Below, in pieces: positions 34,201 through 44,679 of a DNA stretch of 64,000 bases. The notes under the pieces were generated by a model. It made no database searches and was not told the DNA's origin. It was given only the letters and a program-made list of their open reading frames with translations. A program made the position numbers and the translations under genes. Source of the stretch: Aselliscus stoliczkanus (taxonomy: Eukaryota; Chordata; Mammalia; Chiroptera; Hipposideridae); assembly GCA_033961575.1 (NCBI GenBank), contig CM066729.1, positions 37,110,501 through 37,174,500 of the forward strand, read 5' to 3'. How positions within the stretch are numbered: position 1 is the first letter of the stretch; every line of letters begins with the position of its first letter.

Positions 34201-35166
34201 AATTAGAAATTTTTTGGGAAAATTCTACCAAAATATGAACAAATTTTAAACATAAAAAATTGAGCACTTAATGGAATAAGCTTCCATTATCTAGAGAATG
34301 TACTTATTTAGGAGATTTCATTGTTTAATTGTGGTATGGGACAAATTATATATTTTAGTCAAAGCCTTTTGCTTTGACTCTTAGCATTACGAGAGCATTA
34401 AACTGCTAAACTACTGACCTAAACTAAAGCCTTTTCAGGTATAATAGAGGTTCTATGGAAAAACTGAGTCCTTGATAAAATGAGGCTCTCTAAAACACTT
34501 CTGTAAAATATTCCAAGAGCTGTTTCATCTTCTGGCTCAATTGTTCTAAAGCATTAGTTTATGAGTCGAGGTGAAAGTGGTTAATATCATTCTTTTACTG
34601 AGGCAGAAGCCAAAACTCAATGAGAGCAATACATAAAAATGTATGTTAATCATTAGAAAAGGCTTAAAATATATGTTTCAATGACATGGCTATCTAGATC
34701 CAGTTCTCAACTAGAATACTATTTATGTGAAAATTCAAGGAGCTGCCACTAAGAGGGAGCTTATGCCGAAGGCAATTGTCAAATTTGAAATGTAAGGTCT
34801 AAAAGCTGGTCTTGGACAGATTTAAAAAACACACAGCAAATAGACTGCATTGTTGTAGGCTCAAGTTCATTTTCAGAAATACACTGCTCAGCACTAAAGT
34901 GGACAGTCTAATCAGTTCCTCTGCAGAAACAGCAAGATTTCTACAAATGAAAGAAAATCTACAGAGATGAAGCTGTGACTGGAAAATTTGATCCACATGG
35001 TTGTATTTTTAGATCTGTCAAAGATTGACCTCCGTCTGTAGATTTTCTAGCAGTAGTTTAATGTAGAATTAACCTATATGTAGCATTTCTATATTTCATG
35101 GAGTTGTGCTATATATTATATTTTATCTATTATTTCTGTAAAGGTCAAATATTCCCTCTGTTAGTG

Positions 35167-35169
<3 letters not shown>
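34201..35169. other. Unassigned noncoding sequence
   Basis: No gene, RNA gene or recognised repeat. Confidence 0.3.

Positions 35170-35217
<48 letters not shown>
35170..35217. repeat. (AT)n microsatellite
   Basis: About 24 perfect AT units; frames reading alternating I/Y codons across it are artefacts. Confidence 0.98.
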
Positions 35218-35219
<2 letters not shown>

Positions 35220-35576
35220 CAAGCTACTCAAGTTGGAGTTAGGCTTTTTTGCATATATTTTATGTAGGATTATGGTTAATTAAGAGCAAATCACTATCTA
35301 TGATAAGAAAGTTTGGTGGAAATTTACAGAGGATAGAATATACTATTTTGTTATTTTCAAAATATCTAAGGGGTAAAGTGATGGTGAACATATGGGGAAA
35401 TTCTCACTGTTGGAATCCAAACAGGAAGATTTTTTTTATTTTTTCATCAGTTTGTGGGAAAATTTTCAGTGTGGAAAAATTGTGACTTCTCCATATGTAA
35501 AACAGACACAACCTGGTTGTTTTCACAGGCATATCATTATTATTTCATAGATAAGCGAGTATATAAGTGTGTCAAC

Positions 35577-35578
<2 letters not shown>
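35218..35578. other. Unassigned noncoding sequence between two AT repeats
   Basis: No assignable feature. Confidence 0.35.
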
Positions 35579-35626
<48 letters not shown>

Positions 35627-35630
35627 CATG
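35579..35630. repeat. (AT)n microsatellite with GCGCGC end
   Basis: About 21 AT units running into TGCGCGCATG. The alternating purine-pyrimidine tract therefore includes a GC segment with Z-DNA potential. Confidence 0.97.
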
Positions 35631-36199
35631 GGTAAGTAACATGGTGACCAGGGGGAAAAAACTCTAGAGAAAAACCATTACCTTATTTTAAACTATGCTT
35701 TTACTAAACCTATTATTGGCAATTCAGTTGACAATCATATTACTGTGTGATATTCAAATGTCAAATTGTCAAATGCATATCTCCTTTTCAACTAAGACCA
35801 TTACATCATTCCTTGTCAAATGCACTGAAATATGGCTAGGACTAGCTTTGATTAGATAAGGGACCTCATGCTGGTGTTAGCAAATCCAACCCCAGGGATT
35901 GACTCTTAAGCTGAGGGAAATGGCAAAGTTATTATTGATGACGGTGCCAAAGCTAACAGGTTTCACATGTCCTTCATGACCATATGGCTACAGCCCCAAC
36001 AGTGACACTGTTAAGAGCCGTTTGTTCAAGTGTCCTAGAATCACTGATGCAAAAAAAGGTGAAAAATCCATAAATTTTAAATACCCACCAGTATGGAAGT
36101 TTTTTCAACTCATTATAGGTTTCCTGGTTCACTGAACTGACTGGAGTCATAGGAAAAATAATCCTTTATGTGCAGGAGTTTGTCTCATTAGTGAGACCA
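35631..36199. other. Unassigned noncoding sequence
   Basis: No assignable feature. Confidence 0.3.
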
Positions 36200-36385
36200 T
36201 ACAATATGTATATCAGAATCCAAGCCTGGGGTTGGAGTCTGGGCTCCATGCAGCTCTAGCTGGATGATTTTGGCAAGGTTCTTAATTTCAGTAAGTACCA
36301 ATTCTTCCACCACTTATGACCATTGTGAAAATTAAATAAAATTATGTATGATCAATAAATGGTAGCTCTTCCTGTTGTGTTGTTT
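36200..36385 (+). repeat. MIR SINE fragment
   Basis: 'ccaagcctggggttggagtctgggctccatgcagctctagctggatgattttggcaaggttcttaatttcag' follows the MIR left half ('gctctgccacttactagctgtgtgaccttgggcaagttacttaacctct'), then 'ttgtgaaaattaaataaaattatgtatg' and 'tcaataaatggtagc' its right end. Confidence 0.85.
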
Positions 36386-36399
36386 AGCCTTTTGTCCAC

Positions 36400-36560
36400 T
36401 TCATCAAATATGTAGGGTATACATCATAGTCTTGTTCTAGATCAAGAAGCACACCCAGTAAGGGAAAGTGGCATGGCCAAGGTCACATGGCTAATAAGAG
36501 TGAAAGAGAATCAAGCTCAGGTCTCCTGATTTGCCATCCGGTATTCTTAGTGTCTGTAGA
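36400..36560 (-). repeat. MIR-type fragment, antisense
   Basis: 'ggcatggccaaggtcacatggctaataagagtgaaagagaatcaagctcaggtctcctga' corresponds to reversed MIR 'cttgcccaaggtcacacagctagtaagtggcagagccgggattcgaacccaggtctgtctga'. Confidence 0.75.
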
Positions 36561-37689
36561 GAAAAAGAAACCCTGTAAATTAGACTATAATTAAGGTACC
36601 ACTATACATAAAAAGGCAAAGTGAAATAGTGAATTGGCCCAATTACCTCAATAATTCAAGCCCAAAAGTACGCAAACACTTTTATGTAGTGTGTCTGAAT
36701 ATTTCAGGCCACATATCTGAATAATTGCCCAATTATTCATATCATTTTGAATATATGTATAAATCTGGCCCTTTTTTGGGGGGTGGGGATGAGGGTAGGC
36801 GTTGAATCATGTCTCCAACCTTTCCAACCTAAATAAAGAGTATTATTTTTCATTTTCCCCTCCTAATTTGTTTCAAAATCCAGTGACTTTTTTTTATTAA
36901 ATTGAAGTTTGTGGATAAATGGGAAAATCTTTACTGAAATATGGTACTTCCCGCTGTAATTTTGGTTTGAATTAGATTGCTTACAAGCTCAACTTCATAC
37001 AAGAGTGACAAGCCATGGCCTTCTTTGTGGGTGTGTGTTGGGGGTGGAGCAGAGTTGGGAGCCCTTTCAGCTTTTATTCTAAGCACAACATCGAATTCTG
37101 ATCTTGGAGAAAATGTTTCAATGCTGTGGAAAAGGGTTATATTCAAATCAGTCCAAGGCAATTTTGATATCAGGAGTGAGCCAAAATTACAGCTATTTGA
37201 AACCGAAAGAAACACACCCCTCTTTTTATTTTTTTACCCCTGATCTTTACAAAACATATATCTATTTCAAGGTAGAATTAAACTCATCTGATTATATTTC
37301 CTTAGCTGCAGCCCTGAACTACACATATCAGCATTAAAATAGCAGTGAGTCACATTTAGAAAACAGCTAACAAAAGTTACAAAAAAAAAAAAACAACTAT
37401 AGAAATACACATCAATTAAAATAGAATTGGGCATAGTTAATATTTAGTGCTTCTACGAAAAGAAATCTGTCAGCCTACCATCACTGATGTTTGATAGTAA
37501 ATATAGTGCTTAGCAGAATGTGGGAATAACATTACCATGGATTGACAAGCCTATTGTACGCTGAACAGGTACTACACAGAAAGTGGGAAAGCAAGTGTCT
37601 TTGTGCACTGTGATGTCTGCATTGTAGAATGACACCTAAGATGAGGAAGGAAGAGGTTCAGACTAAATTAGGGCCCATTTGAAAGGCTA
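36561..37689. other. Unassigned noncoding sequence
   Basis: Includes a G-rich tract (36776-36800) and an A-run at 37380-37393. Overlapping frames at 36931-37337 on both strands show no domain. Confidence 0.35.
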
Positions 37690-37960
37690 TGCTTAGTATA
37701 ATGGGGTGGGTGTAAGCGCCTCTGCAGGAACATGGCCACCTCTTATGATTGCTGATGTGGTCTCTGCCCCCTTAGTCAACTTGCTGGTCTTTGCTCTAAA
37801 ACCTGTCCAAATTGAAAGACAAAGAAAGGCCCCCTCACGCCAGACAACAGGAGCATGCCCCAAAGCAAGTAATAGCGCCACTGTCCTGGCTTTGATAAGT
37901 CTTATCTTTGGAATTCTCAACCTATGCATTTAACAGTCGTTTCACTCTGCTACTTCCATA
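37690..37960. other. GC-richer unassigned block, possibly old LTR or repeat
   Basis: Richer in G/C than its flanks and open for about 75 codons on both strands at once, which argues against coding. 'aacatggccacctcttatgattgctgatgtggtctctgccc' has the look of a retroviral LTR or old repeat, but I cannot place it. Confidence 0.3.
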
Positions 37961-38289
37961 TTCACTTGAGTGTGAAATCAAGGAGGAAGGGCAGTGCTTT
38001 CAAAGGAGAGATGGATGGGAGAAGCACCCCACACATAGGAGACTTTATTGACCAGACAGGAAAGGAAGCCTTAAAAACAGAAAAGAGAGAATGATAAAAC
38101 AAGCAGTGGTTATAGTTTTTATATATACTATATTAAGGAGGGGAAATGCCCACTTTTAACTTCCCTTGTACTAAGCACAATCTGTGACCACTTTTTTTCT
38201 CACTTTAACATAGAAAGGCCACATTATAAATTAAATAAGTTAAAAGAAAAAGAAAAAAATATTTCCAAATTGGGATTGCTAAAATACTG
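37961..38289. other. Unassigned noncoding sequence
   Basis: No assignable feature. Confidence 0.3.
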
Positions 38290-38520
38290 ATTAAAAAATT
38301 TTTTTTTAAATTTAATTAGCTATCCTTTGGCCCCAAAATTCTACTTCTAAGAATTTTCCTAGGGAAATAATCATAAATGTGCACAGAGACTTAACTCTAA
38401 GTCTGTAGAATTTTACCAAAAGTGGAAATATGAGACTGGTTAGAAATAGCATAATATATGCATATATAATGGCATAGAATGCAACCATTAAAATGGTGTT
38501 ATAAAAATTTTAAATTTCAG
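38290..38520 (+). repeat. L1/HAL1-type LINE 3' fragment
   Basis: 'gctatcctttggccccaaaattctacttctaagaattttcctagggaaataatcataaatgtg' and 'ggcatagaatgcaaccattaaaatggtgtt' follow the standard old L1 3' phrase order ('cagcaattccacttctaggaatttatcctaaggaaataatcagagatgtgc'). Confidence 0.75.
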
Positions 38521-38779
38521 TCTGTACATACCTATTTAGTTCTTACAATGGGCAGATCCTGGCTAGGCACTGCTGTACGGTAGTTTTGGAGACCTCACAT
38601 TCTAGCAGTAAGACAAAAATGGAAATAATTATTTGAGATAAGTGTGCTCGTGTATTAACTGGAAAAAAAAAACAACAACAAAAAAAACAAGTTAAAGGAC
38701 ATTGTGTTTCTGATTTTGTTAAGTATGTATATCTATGTATACGTACACTCTCTCACACACATATTATATATATGTACTT
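38521..38779. other. Unassigned noncoding sequence
   Basis: Holds 'gggcagatcctggctaggcactgctgtacgg...ttttggagacctcacattctagcagtaagac', a weak match to the ancient repeat also seen at 3060. Confidence 0.4.
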
Positions 38780-39010
38780 TGTGTCTGTTAGTTATTGCTG
38801 TATAAGAAATCACTCCCAAACAACAATTCTTTATTAGCAATCATGCATTGGAACATCACTGTAGGTCCGTGGATTGGCTGGAACAGCTGTGTGCCACATT
38901 TCTCATCCTTCTTAGAAGAGCAGGCTAGCCTGCGTGTGTTCTCCTTATGGTAGTGTCAGAGGTACGAGAAAGAACAGAAACACGAGGTCTCTTTAGGTCT
39001 AAGTTTAAGA
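38780..39010. repeat. Ancient eutherian repeat, unassigned
   Basis: 'gtctgttagttattgctgtataagaaatcactcccaaac' recalls the common phrase 'gttagttattgctgcataacaaattaccccaaaact'. The rest is too decayed to place. Confidence 0.4.
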
Positions 39011-39022
39011 ATGTACAATGAA

Positions 39023-39130
39023 GGGCTGGCCGAGTGACGCAGTGGTTAAGCGCTAGCTTAGGAAGCCAGCGGCCCCGGTTCAGTCCCACATATGAGGGCC
39101 AGTGAGACTGCCCTCAAAAAAAAAAAAAAA
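39023..39130 (+). mobile_element. tRNA-derived SINE, short head-only form (class D)
   Basis: Plus-strand head-only copy: GGGCTGGCCGAGTGACGC, A box TGACGCAGTGG, GGAAGCCAGCGGCCCC, B box GGTTCAGTCCC, then TGCCCTC into poly(A). Target-site duplication AATGTACAATGAA / AATGTGCAATGAA (39010-39022, 39131-39143), one mismatch. Confidence 0.93.
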
Positions 39131-39143
39131 AATGTGCAATGAA

Positions 39144-39544
39144 GAACATAGAAAAACCACAGACATCTCGGTACAATATTAGTTACCTGAATGGTAGGAT
39201 TTTGTGTAATTTTAAATTTGTTTTGTTTATTTTTTCTAAACTTTCAACAACAAAAATGTACTTTTTATAATCAAATTCCAACAAAAATGTTATTTTAAAT
39301 ATTTTACCAAACCAAATTTTCACAGGTTTCCTATTTCTTATGTCCTTTGATAATTATTCGTATAGAAGGGAAGCCAACTGGAAAAAGAAGACCTAATATT
39401 TTATGATGCCTATTTGTATGTCAAAAGGATATAATTATGTAATATGTTCCCCAGCCTGCCTGTGAATATAAACTCTGTCTATTAGGAAAAACCCAGTCTT
39501 TCCTCGGCTGCGTGTCTCCTTTACTTTCACATGGAACACTTCAC
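39144..39544. other. Unassigned noncoding sequence, right part LTR-like
   Basis: From about 39405, 'gttccccagcctgcctgtgaatataaactctgtctattagg...cctcggctgcgtgtctcc...acttctaaca' has the look of an LTR right end. No partner or duplication is visible. Confidence 0.3.
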
Positions 39545-40316
39545 TTCTAACATTTGTGATCAGCAAAAGTGTGGGGCTTTTTCCCACCAAGCAATTCTCT
39601 GAGACACCAGCTGGATGTACTAAGTTGAACTCATTCTGATACTGTTTACCAGGAGATAACTTCAGATACCACAGGTTAAGAGCTCAGTCCTACAAGACTA
39701 CCCTTACCCCACTTCAGATACCAACCACATACCCAGGTTGTCACCTGTGCTTCTGATAGATCAGCTATAAATCTGAGGTTTACATGACCCCCTCCTTGGG
39801 TTTGACTAATTTGCTAGGGTAGATCACAGAACTCAGAGAAACATTTATTTACATTTACCAGTTTATTAAAGGATACAGATGAACAGCCCAATGAAGAGAT
39901 ACATAGATTGAGGTCTGGGACAGTCTTGCAGTCTTGAGTATAGGAGCTGTGCTCTGAACTGCAGCCCTGAACTGAACATACCCCTTTGGAGTTGGGGTAT
40001 GTCACCCTCCTGGTACATGGATGCATTCACCAACCTGGAAACTCTCTGAACCCCATTGTTTTTGGATTTTTATGAAGGTTCCATTACACAGACATAATCA
40101 ATTATTGACTCCATTTCCAGTCCCTCTTTCTTCTCTAGAGCAGTGGGGGGCAGGATTGAAAAAGCCCAAGCATCTAATTATGGCTTGGCCTTTCTGCTGA
40201 CCAGCTGCCTTACAGGAGCCCACCCAGAGTCATGTCATTAGAACAAAAGATGCTGCTAGTGCTCTCATCCCTTAGGGATATACAAGGGTTTTAGGAGCCC
40301 TCTGTCACAGATCAAT
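39545..40316. repeat. Long ancient eutherian repeat, unassigned
   Basis: A ~770-bp block whose phrase order I recognise from eutherian genomes but cannot name: 'gggctttttcccaccaagcaattctctgagacaccagctgg', 'gataccacaggttaagagctcagtcctacaagactaccc', 'gctataaatctgaggtttacatgacc', 'ccagtttattaaaggatacagatgaacagcc', 'gtgttttaggagccctctgtcac'. It is cut at its right end by the inverted-repeat element at 40318. Confidence 0.55.
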
Positions 40317-40317
40317 A

Positions 40318-41108
40318 CACGGGGGTGCCAAAAAAAATGTATACAAGTACACACTTCGGTCAGCAGTAGTTTGCTGTAATCAGAAGTGTCTGGACACTGA
40401 TGGTAACCTCTTGTAATTGCAAAAGTCAAACATGACTTGTATTCATCTTTTGTTATCAGTACACAAGCTCTGACAATTAAGTTCGCGAACTTGTTGCAAT
40501 GATGTTGCTAACCTTTTTTGATATCAGAGGGATTATTCATATGAATTTGTACCAACTGGACAAACAGTTAACCAAGTTTACTCTTTGGAAGTACTGGAAA
40601 GGCTGCGTGAAAAAGCTAGATGACCTGAACTTTTTTCAACAATTCATGGCTCTTGCATCACAACAATGCACCAGCTCACATAGCACTGTATGTGACGGAG
40701 TGTTTAGCCACTAATCAAATAACTGCATTGGAACACCCTCCCTCCCCACCTGATCTGGCCCCCAATGACTTCTTTGTTTACCCAAAGATAAAGGAAATAT
40801 TGAAAGGAAGACATTTTGATGACATTCCGGACATCAAGGGTAATAGGACAACAGCTCTGATGGCCATCCCAGAAAGAGTTCCAAAATTGCTTTGAAGGGT
40901 GGAATAGGTGCTGGCATGGGTGCATAGCTTCCCAAGGGGAGTATTTCGAAGGTGACTGTAGTGACATTCAGCAATTATGTATGTAGCACTTTTTCTGGGA
41001 TGAGTTCGTGAACCTAATTGTCAGAACTCGTATAGTGAGTATCACAATTTTAATAGTTGGGTTTTTTTTCCTTTCTTAAAATGTGTACACATTTTTTTGG
41101 CACCCGTT
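40318..41108. mobile_element. Second copy of the small inverted-repeat element, carrying a nested mariner
   Basis: Ends CACGGGGGTGCCAAAAAAA (left) and, reading inwards from the right, AACGGGTGCCAAAAAAATG, with TA outside each (40316-40317, 41109-41110). Interior left part (to about 40461) and right part (from about 41031) align with 32071-32304, including the palindrome AGTGTC-TG-GACACT at 40385-40398. The ~570-bp middle is a separate mariner insertion, so the host copy alone is about 220 bp. Confidence 0.88.
40462..41030 (+). mobile_element. Mariner transposon, internal-deletion derivative, nested in the inverted-repeat element
   Basis: Left end ...GCTCTGACAATTAAGTTCGCG; right end, read inwards, CGAGTTCTGACAATTAGG: the terminal inverted repeats. 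Between them is transposase sequence in two broken frames. 'RGIIHMNLYQLDKQL' (about 40529-40573) gives the middle; a frame shift near 40640 leads to 'HHNNAPAH' (40656) and 'HPPSPPDLAPNDFF' (40731). These are the mariner catalytic-domain motifs, with the usual Asp of HHDNAPAH replaced by Asn. The N-terminal DNA-binding half is absent. TA at the junctions. Inactive. Confidence 0.9.
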
Positions 41109-41110
41109 TA

Positions 41111-41599
41111 TTTATTTTCTATGATCTCACACTCTGGACCACTGATAAGTTTAAAGTGGTAGAGAATTATGAAGATAATATCATCCTTGTTTATTTACTT
41201 TCAGCATTTAAGAGAAACACATACTCAAAATAAAGAATTTCAGTGGGTTTACAAAGGTAAAAATCTCCTTAAATTTACTTTTCTTAGTATGTCTACAACT
41301 CTACAACTCAGTGTTTTGATACGGAAGGAAACTAGATAACACCTTGAGATGCTGTTATTGCTTTTCAGAAGATGTGTGGCCCTTCATCTTACAGCATTCC
41401 TCACAGTGGCATATAAAATGAATGCTTTATGCTCCATCTCTGGGGTGGTTTTTTTTTTTGTTTTTTGCTTTTTTCTCTTGTAAGTGGGTGTAGTTTTTCT
41501 TGTGCTATTGACTGATTTAGGAAACCTTTTTTTCCCCTCCTTTTTTGGTGCTATGATTAGATTGAGTGGTAGATGTTTCTAGTGAATCATTCCACCACT
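41111..41599. other. Unassigned T-rich noncoding sequence
   Basis: No assignable feature. Confidence 0.3.
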
Positions 41600-42120
41600 T
41601 AGGCTAAAATATTAAAAGACAAGTAACTTGAGAAGGAAACTTGCATTTCTATAGCACTTTGCAGCAGATGTATCCTATTTACTGCTTTATTTTATTGCTT
41701 AATGACTGGATCTGCAGTAATTGCACCATTTGACAGATATTTATTTGTAAAATGTGATTCATTCAGTCAGACACTTTTAGAATGATTTTCATGCCAAGTG
41801 TTAAAATGGTGTAGGCTTGAGTAGCTCTTTCAAAAGATGCAAACACGCATGTAAATTCCATGCATCAAGCACATCTACTTTCGGCTCTTTTTATTATAGA
41901 AATATTCCAGTTGACAAAGAGTGCTAGTGAATAGACGGCAGGGACTTCTGGACTTTAATCAACCGCAATCACTGGCAGAGCTCAGAATTAATTTCCTAAC
42001 CATGAATCACCTGCAGACAATGAATCACGTTCTAGAGAATGTTGCCAAGCAAAACAAGCCATCATGCCCTATACAACTTTTAAGGACAGGGCCATGGAAA
42101 CTCACTTGACTAGCATAGTT
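41600..42120. other. Repeat-free block, possible conserved noncoding sequence
   Basis: More balanced composition than its flanks, with no clear retroposon signature. Contains homeodomain- and GATA-type words (GCAGTAATTGCACC at 41714, AGAATTAATTTCC at 41985). A decayed MIR could underlie 41630-41750. Weak call, listed so that the stretch is accounted for. Confidence 0.25.
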
Positions 42121-44219
42121 GAAATAGTGAAAAGAAAAGAATACTAGAGAAGGGTGGAACAAGCTATCAAACAGGGTCTGGTGACTTTCAGCTTTACAGA
42201 GACAAGGGAATGAAGAGTTTAACATGAAAACACTCTTTCTGAAATGGTCTACTCACCGGTTGGATTCTGTTCCTGAATTCTATCTAATGAAACTCAAGGT
42301 AAAGGATTCTTTGTTAATATTTTTTAGCTATGAAAGTTTCTACGCATTACAACACAGACACCAGACATTTCCACCCATTCTTTAATCAAGGTATTAGAAG
42401 CATTTTCTTTAGTTTCTGATTCCGATGCTTTCTGTGGAAAGGGAAACATGCGGAGATTTAAACAAATATGCAGATAGCTTAGATGAAGAAACACTTTTGA
42501 ATGAAATAGGCAAGTCATTTATACATTTAAATTATTGTTATGGCTGCCTCAGTTTTCCATGTTCTCTTCCAGATATGCAAACAAAGGAAACTGTGACCTT
42601 CATTTGTTTCTAGCCATTATAAAAACATTGAGATAAAACTTTAGTTGCAAAACACACAACAAAATATTTAGCATTTTACATAATGTCATCAAAATAAGAA
42701 CTGATTGCTCAAAAAGAAAAGTCTCATAGTGTCAAATCTGAATGAAGTTAGTCTCAAGAAACATCAACAAGTAAACAATATGTAACAGTAAAAAATAAAA
42801 CACCTCAGCTAATTCAAGATATTTGACATACACTGCTCCAAATCATGCATGCTATTGCAAAGAAAATAAATAAATAGAAAATGTTTATCTGGAAAGAATA
42901 AATAATAATAATTTGTGAACACATTATTAGACAAATATTAAAAACTCAACCAAAGATGAGACAATGTCTATGTTCATAAACTGGCTTGAAGTTTTTTTTT
43001 GATTAATTGATTATTACCATCAAATAGATTTACCTTTATAGATTTATCCAATTTTGGCATATGAAAAAAAAGAGGAAGCAGGATTCTGTCATGTGGCACA
43101 GAATGAAATAATTTTCCAGACGGGCAATCAATATTTCAGTTTATACCACGAGAACAGGTAAATCGAGCTATAAAGTATCCATTGTCAGCCACTTTAGCTA
43201 AGTGAGTTAATGGAACACATTAACACATTATTATTATTATTGAGTGAGGCTAGCTGGAATTTTTGTCTTTGACTTGTATACTATTCTCTGTCCTTCACAG
43301 TATGTTGTCTTCAGACTTAGTTATTCCTCCTTACTTGTTGTCGTGGCACCTGGATTTACAATTCTCCCTTCCACAGGCTCTGTTATCATTCTGAATACCT
43401 GGAAAGATGTGTGTTCCACCCAAACAAACCCAGTCTCATCTCTAGTGACTTACTTTCCTGTGCAGTGTCCTTCAGGCACCACCACCAACCTGTAAACCTG
43501 TGACTTAATGTTCACTGCAACTGCTCCAGTTCTTAAATTGTAAATTCAGACTCTATGACTATTTGACCCAAGTCTTTGATTCTCTGACTGTTGCTTAATT
43601 ATTTACAGCATTTTAGTCAATAATGTCATTGTTTTGCCACTTAACAAATAGTATTGAGAGCGTTATTGGTACTTTATATTGCTTTAGACAATGGATTTCC
43701 TAGAGTGAACCAGAAAGTCAAGATGCCTGCTCTCATGGAGCTTACCTTCACATCCCTGTTTCATCCTCAACTTTCCCACATCTTCTTTCCTACACAGATT
43801 AAGTCCTATAGTCCATCATTTCAACCACCTTTAATATCCTAGCTTCTTTACTTGCTATATCCTAGCTTCTTCTGTTGTCTACCATCAGAAACCCAAGCCT
43901 AGAGGACTCCAACCAGCTCCATTCTCAGTATATTTACCTCAGTGGCTGAACATAATTTGGAGGAAGTCACATATGTGTGTGGATAATTGTCACAATAAAT
44001 TCATGGCATACACAAGCACAATGGAGCCCTCACCACATCTCAGAAATCCTTGTTTTTCTCCCTACATTTTCCTAGCTATTTTTCTAGATCCCTTGATATT
44101 TATTTCAAACAGACAAGTAAGCTTAATAATGTTGGCATCCAGGGCAAGCAGTTCCAAATGGACCCAAAAATCAATGCTATAACTCATGTTGTTGCTAACA
44201 GATGATGGTGATTATTATC
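42121..44219. other. Unassigned noncoding sequence
   Basis: Pyrimidine-rich parts (about 43240-43600 and 43700-43920) have an L2-like flavour ('tgcctgctctcatggagcttacc' at 43723 is an ancient repeat phrase) but no placement is possible. No exon or RNA gene seen. Confidence 0.3.
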
Positions 44220-44479
44220 AATGAACAACATCTGGAAGCATCCTTCTTTAACTAATCGAGGCAAATACAAAAGGTTCTGGGCCTTGGTGGTGCAATGGAT
44301 GTGCTTTGCCTTGGAATTAAACATTTTATTGGGTCTAACTTTAAAATCCAGCTTATATTCAGCAAGAACAGTTCAAGTAGGAAGCTCCCAAGTGTTGTGC
44401 ATAGAGAAAGAGCGAACATATATAACTTCCCTGGGCTGCCTAACCAGCAGCCCTACCACAAAGTGATGAAGGGTGCTCC

Positions 44480-44660
44480 AAAACTTAGAGGACTCCTGCA
44501 TAGTGATTTGACATGTTTGTGCCTTGGTTTTCTGTAAAATATACACTGTAGAGCCAACTTAATGGGGCTGTTGTGAGGATTGAATGGGAAATACATGGAA
44601 AGTGCTTAGACTATTACATGGCCCCTCATAAGCACTGGAAATGTTAGCTACTGTTGCTGA
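44480..44660 (+). repeat. MIR SINE
   Basis: 'gtgccttggttttctgtaaaat...ggggctgttgtgaggattgaatgggaaatacatggaaagtgcttagactattacatggcccctcataagcactggaaatgttagctac' is the MIR right half in order. Confidence 0.9.
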
Positions 44661-44679
44661 TCCCATTTCCATCCATAAT

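Noticed and set aside
35098..35639. Frames containing long IYIYIY stretches
   Set aside because: They read through the AT microsatellites and are artefacts.
37693..37933. Fully overlapping frames of about 75 codons on both strands
   Set aside because: Symmetric openness reflects composition; the block looks like an old repeat or LTR rather than an exon.
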